Source of the DNA: Dokdonella_A sp035760865
GTDB taxonomy: Bacteria > Pseudomonadota > Gammaproteobacteria > Xanthomonadales > Rhodanobacteraceae
Direction of reading: 5' to 3'
Assembly: GCA_035760865.1 (NCBI GenBank)
Contig: DASTSE010000280.1
Location: forward strand, 1-5,720
DNA length: 5,720 bases
The number at the start of each line of letters is the position of its first letter. Position 1 is the first letter of the stretch. Made by a program: the position numbers and the translations under genes. The notes under the pieces were generated by a model. That model searched no databases. It had not been told where the DNA came from and worked only from the letters and a program-made list of their open reading frames with translations. Shown here in pieces: positions 5,365 to 5,720 of the stretch.

Positions 5365-5720
5365 TCAGAACTTCACGGTAATGCGGCCCCAGTAGTAGCG
5401 GCCCATGAGATCGAAGTCGCTCGGGTCCGTGTTCGCGTTCAACGTATTGTTCGCATACAGGAACGGCGGCTGCTTGTCGCCGACATTGTTGACGCCGACG
5501 TCGAAGCGCGTGTTGAACGCCTCCAGGTTGTAGCCGAACTGGATGTCGTTGTAGACCGTCGCGCCGAAATCGTAGAACAGGCCGTGGATCGAGCAGTAGT
5601 CGCCGTAGTAGCAGGTGCCGGCCGGGAACACGTCCTGCGAGGGCGATTGCGAGCCCATGCGGAAGCGGCCGATGTAACGCATGCGCCACGATGCATCGAA
5701 CGGCCCGAGCTGCCAGTTGA
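5365..5720 (-). CDS. TonB-dependent receptor, C-terminal end (5' truncated)
   Basis: The minus-strand frame is open to the right window edge and gives the last 117-118 residues of an outer-membrane beta-barrel protein, beginning NWQLGPFDASWRMRYIGRF. The alternating aromatic strands, segments such as VYNDIQFGYNLEAFNTRFDVGVNNVGDKQPPF, and the final DLMGRYYWGRITVKF ending in Phe are typical of the closing strands of TonB-dependent receptors. The terminal aromatic residue is the usual signal for BAM-mediated insertion. NNVGDKQPP matches the NLFDKQPP-like turn common before the last strands. Two cysteines in AGTCYYGDYCS, seven codons apart counting inclusively, could form a disulfide in an extracellular loop. 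The plug domain and TonB box lie outside the window, so the ligand cannot be inferred. The gene is convergent with otsA and therefore separately transcribed. An ATG at 5682 is internal to the barrel and not the true start. Confidence 0.88.
   Translation of the reverse strand, partial: NWQLGPFDASWRMRYIGRFRMGSQSPSQDVFPAGTCYYGDYCSIHGLFYDFGATVYNDIQFGYNLEAFNTRFDVGVNNVGDKQPPFLYANNTLNANTDPSDFDLMGRYYWGRITVKF

Overview
This GC-rich window looks like chromosome from a Gram-negative proteobacterium, most likely gammaproteobacterial and near the Xanthomonadaceae/Lysobacterales. Three things point there: the third-position GC bias, a MinD-MinE pair very close to E. coli in motif content, and the C-terminal end of a TonB-dependent outer-membrane receptor. 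The lineage is an inference from gene content and style; no rRNA or other strong marker is present. I see no mobile element, CRISPR array, tRNA or rRNA.

Left block (1-1206, + strand): the 3' half of minD, complete minE, and then a 167-residue protein of unknown function with an HEACH (HExxH-type) zinc-peptidase-like motif. The gaps are 3 and 14 bases, so the three probably share a transcript. MinD and MinE place the division septum at mid-cell together with MinC, which would lie upstream of the window. The third gene has no visible link to division beyond its position.

Gap (1207-1325): it holds a perfect 10-bp inverted repeat with a 20-nt loop. This abuts a good -10 hexamer (TATGAT) and is the likely control region of the next operon.

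Central block (1326-5265, + strand): otsB (trehalose-6-phosphate phosphatase), a cytoplasmic GH15 family glycoside hydrolase, and otsA (trehalose-6-phosphate synthase). Both junctions are 4-base ATGA overlaps, each with a clear Shine-Dalgarno sequence in the preceding gene, so the genes are translationally coupled. OtsA makes trehalose-6-phosphate from UDP-glucose and glucose-6-phosphate, and OtsB removes the phosphate to give trehalose. The GH15 enzyme between them keeps its recognisable catalytic motifs and may be a trehalase or other alpha-glucosidase, so synthesis and breakdown could be encoded in one unit.

Right block (5266-5720): a 99-bp convergent gap holds GC-rich hairpins, including a perfect 10-bp stem with a 10-base T tract on the minus strand. 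It is followed by the C-terminal 118 residues of a minus-strand TonB-dependent receptor that runs off the window. The window is mostly well-understood housekeeping and stress-sugar genes. The least explained items are the HEACH protein, the dyad in front of otsB, and the exact substrate of the GH15 enzyme.
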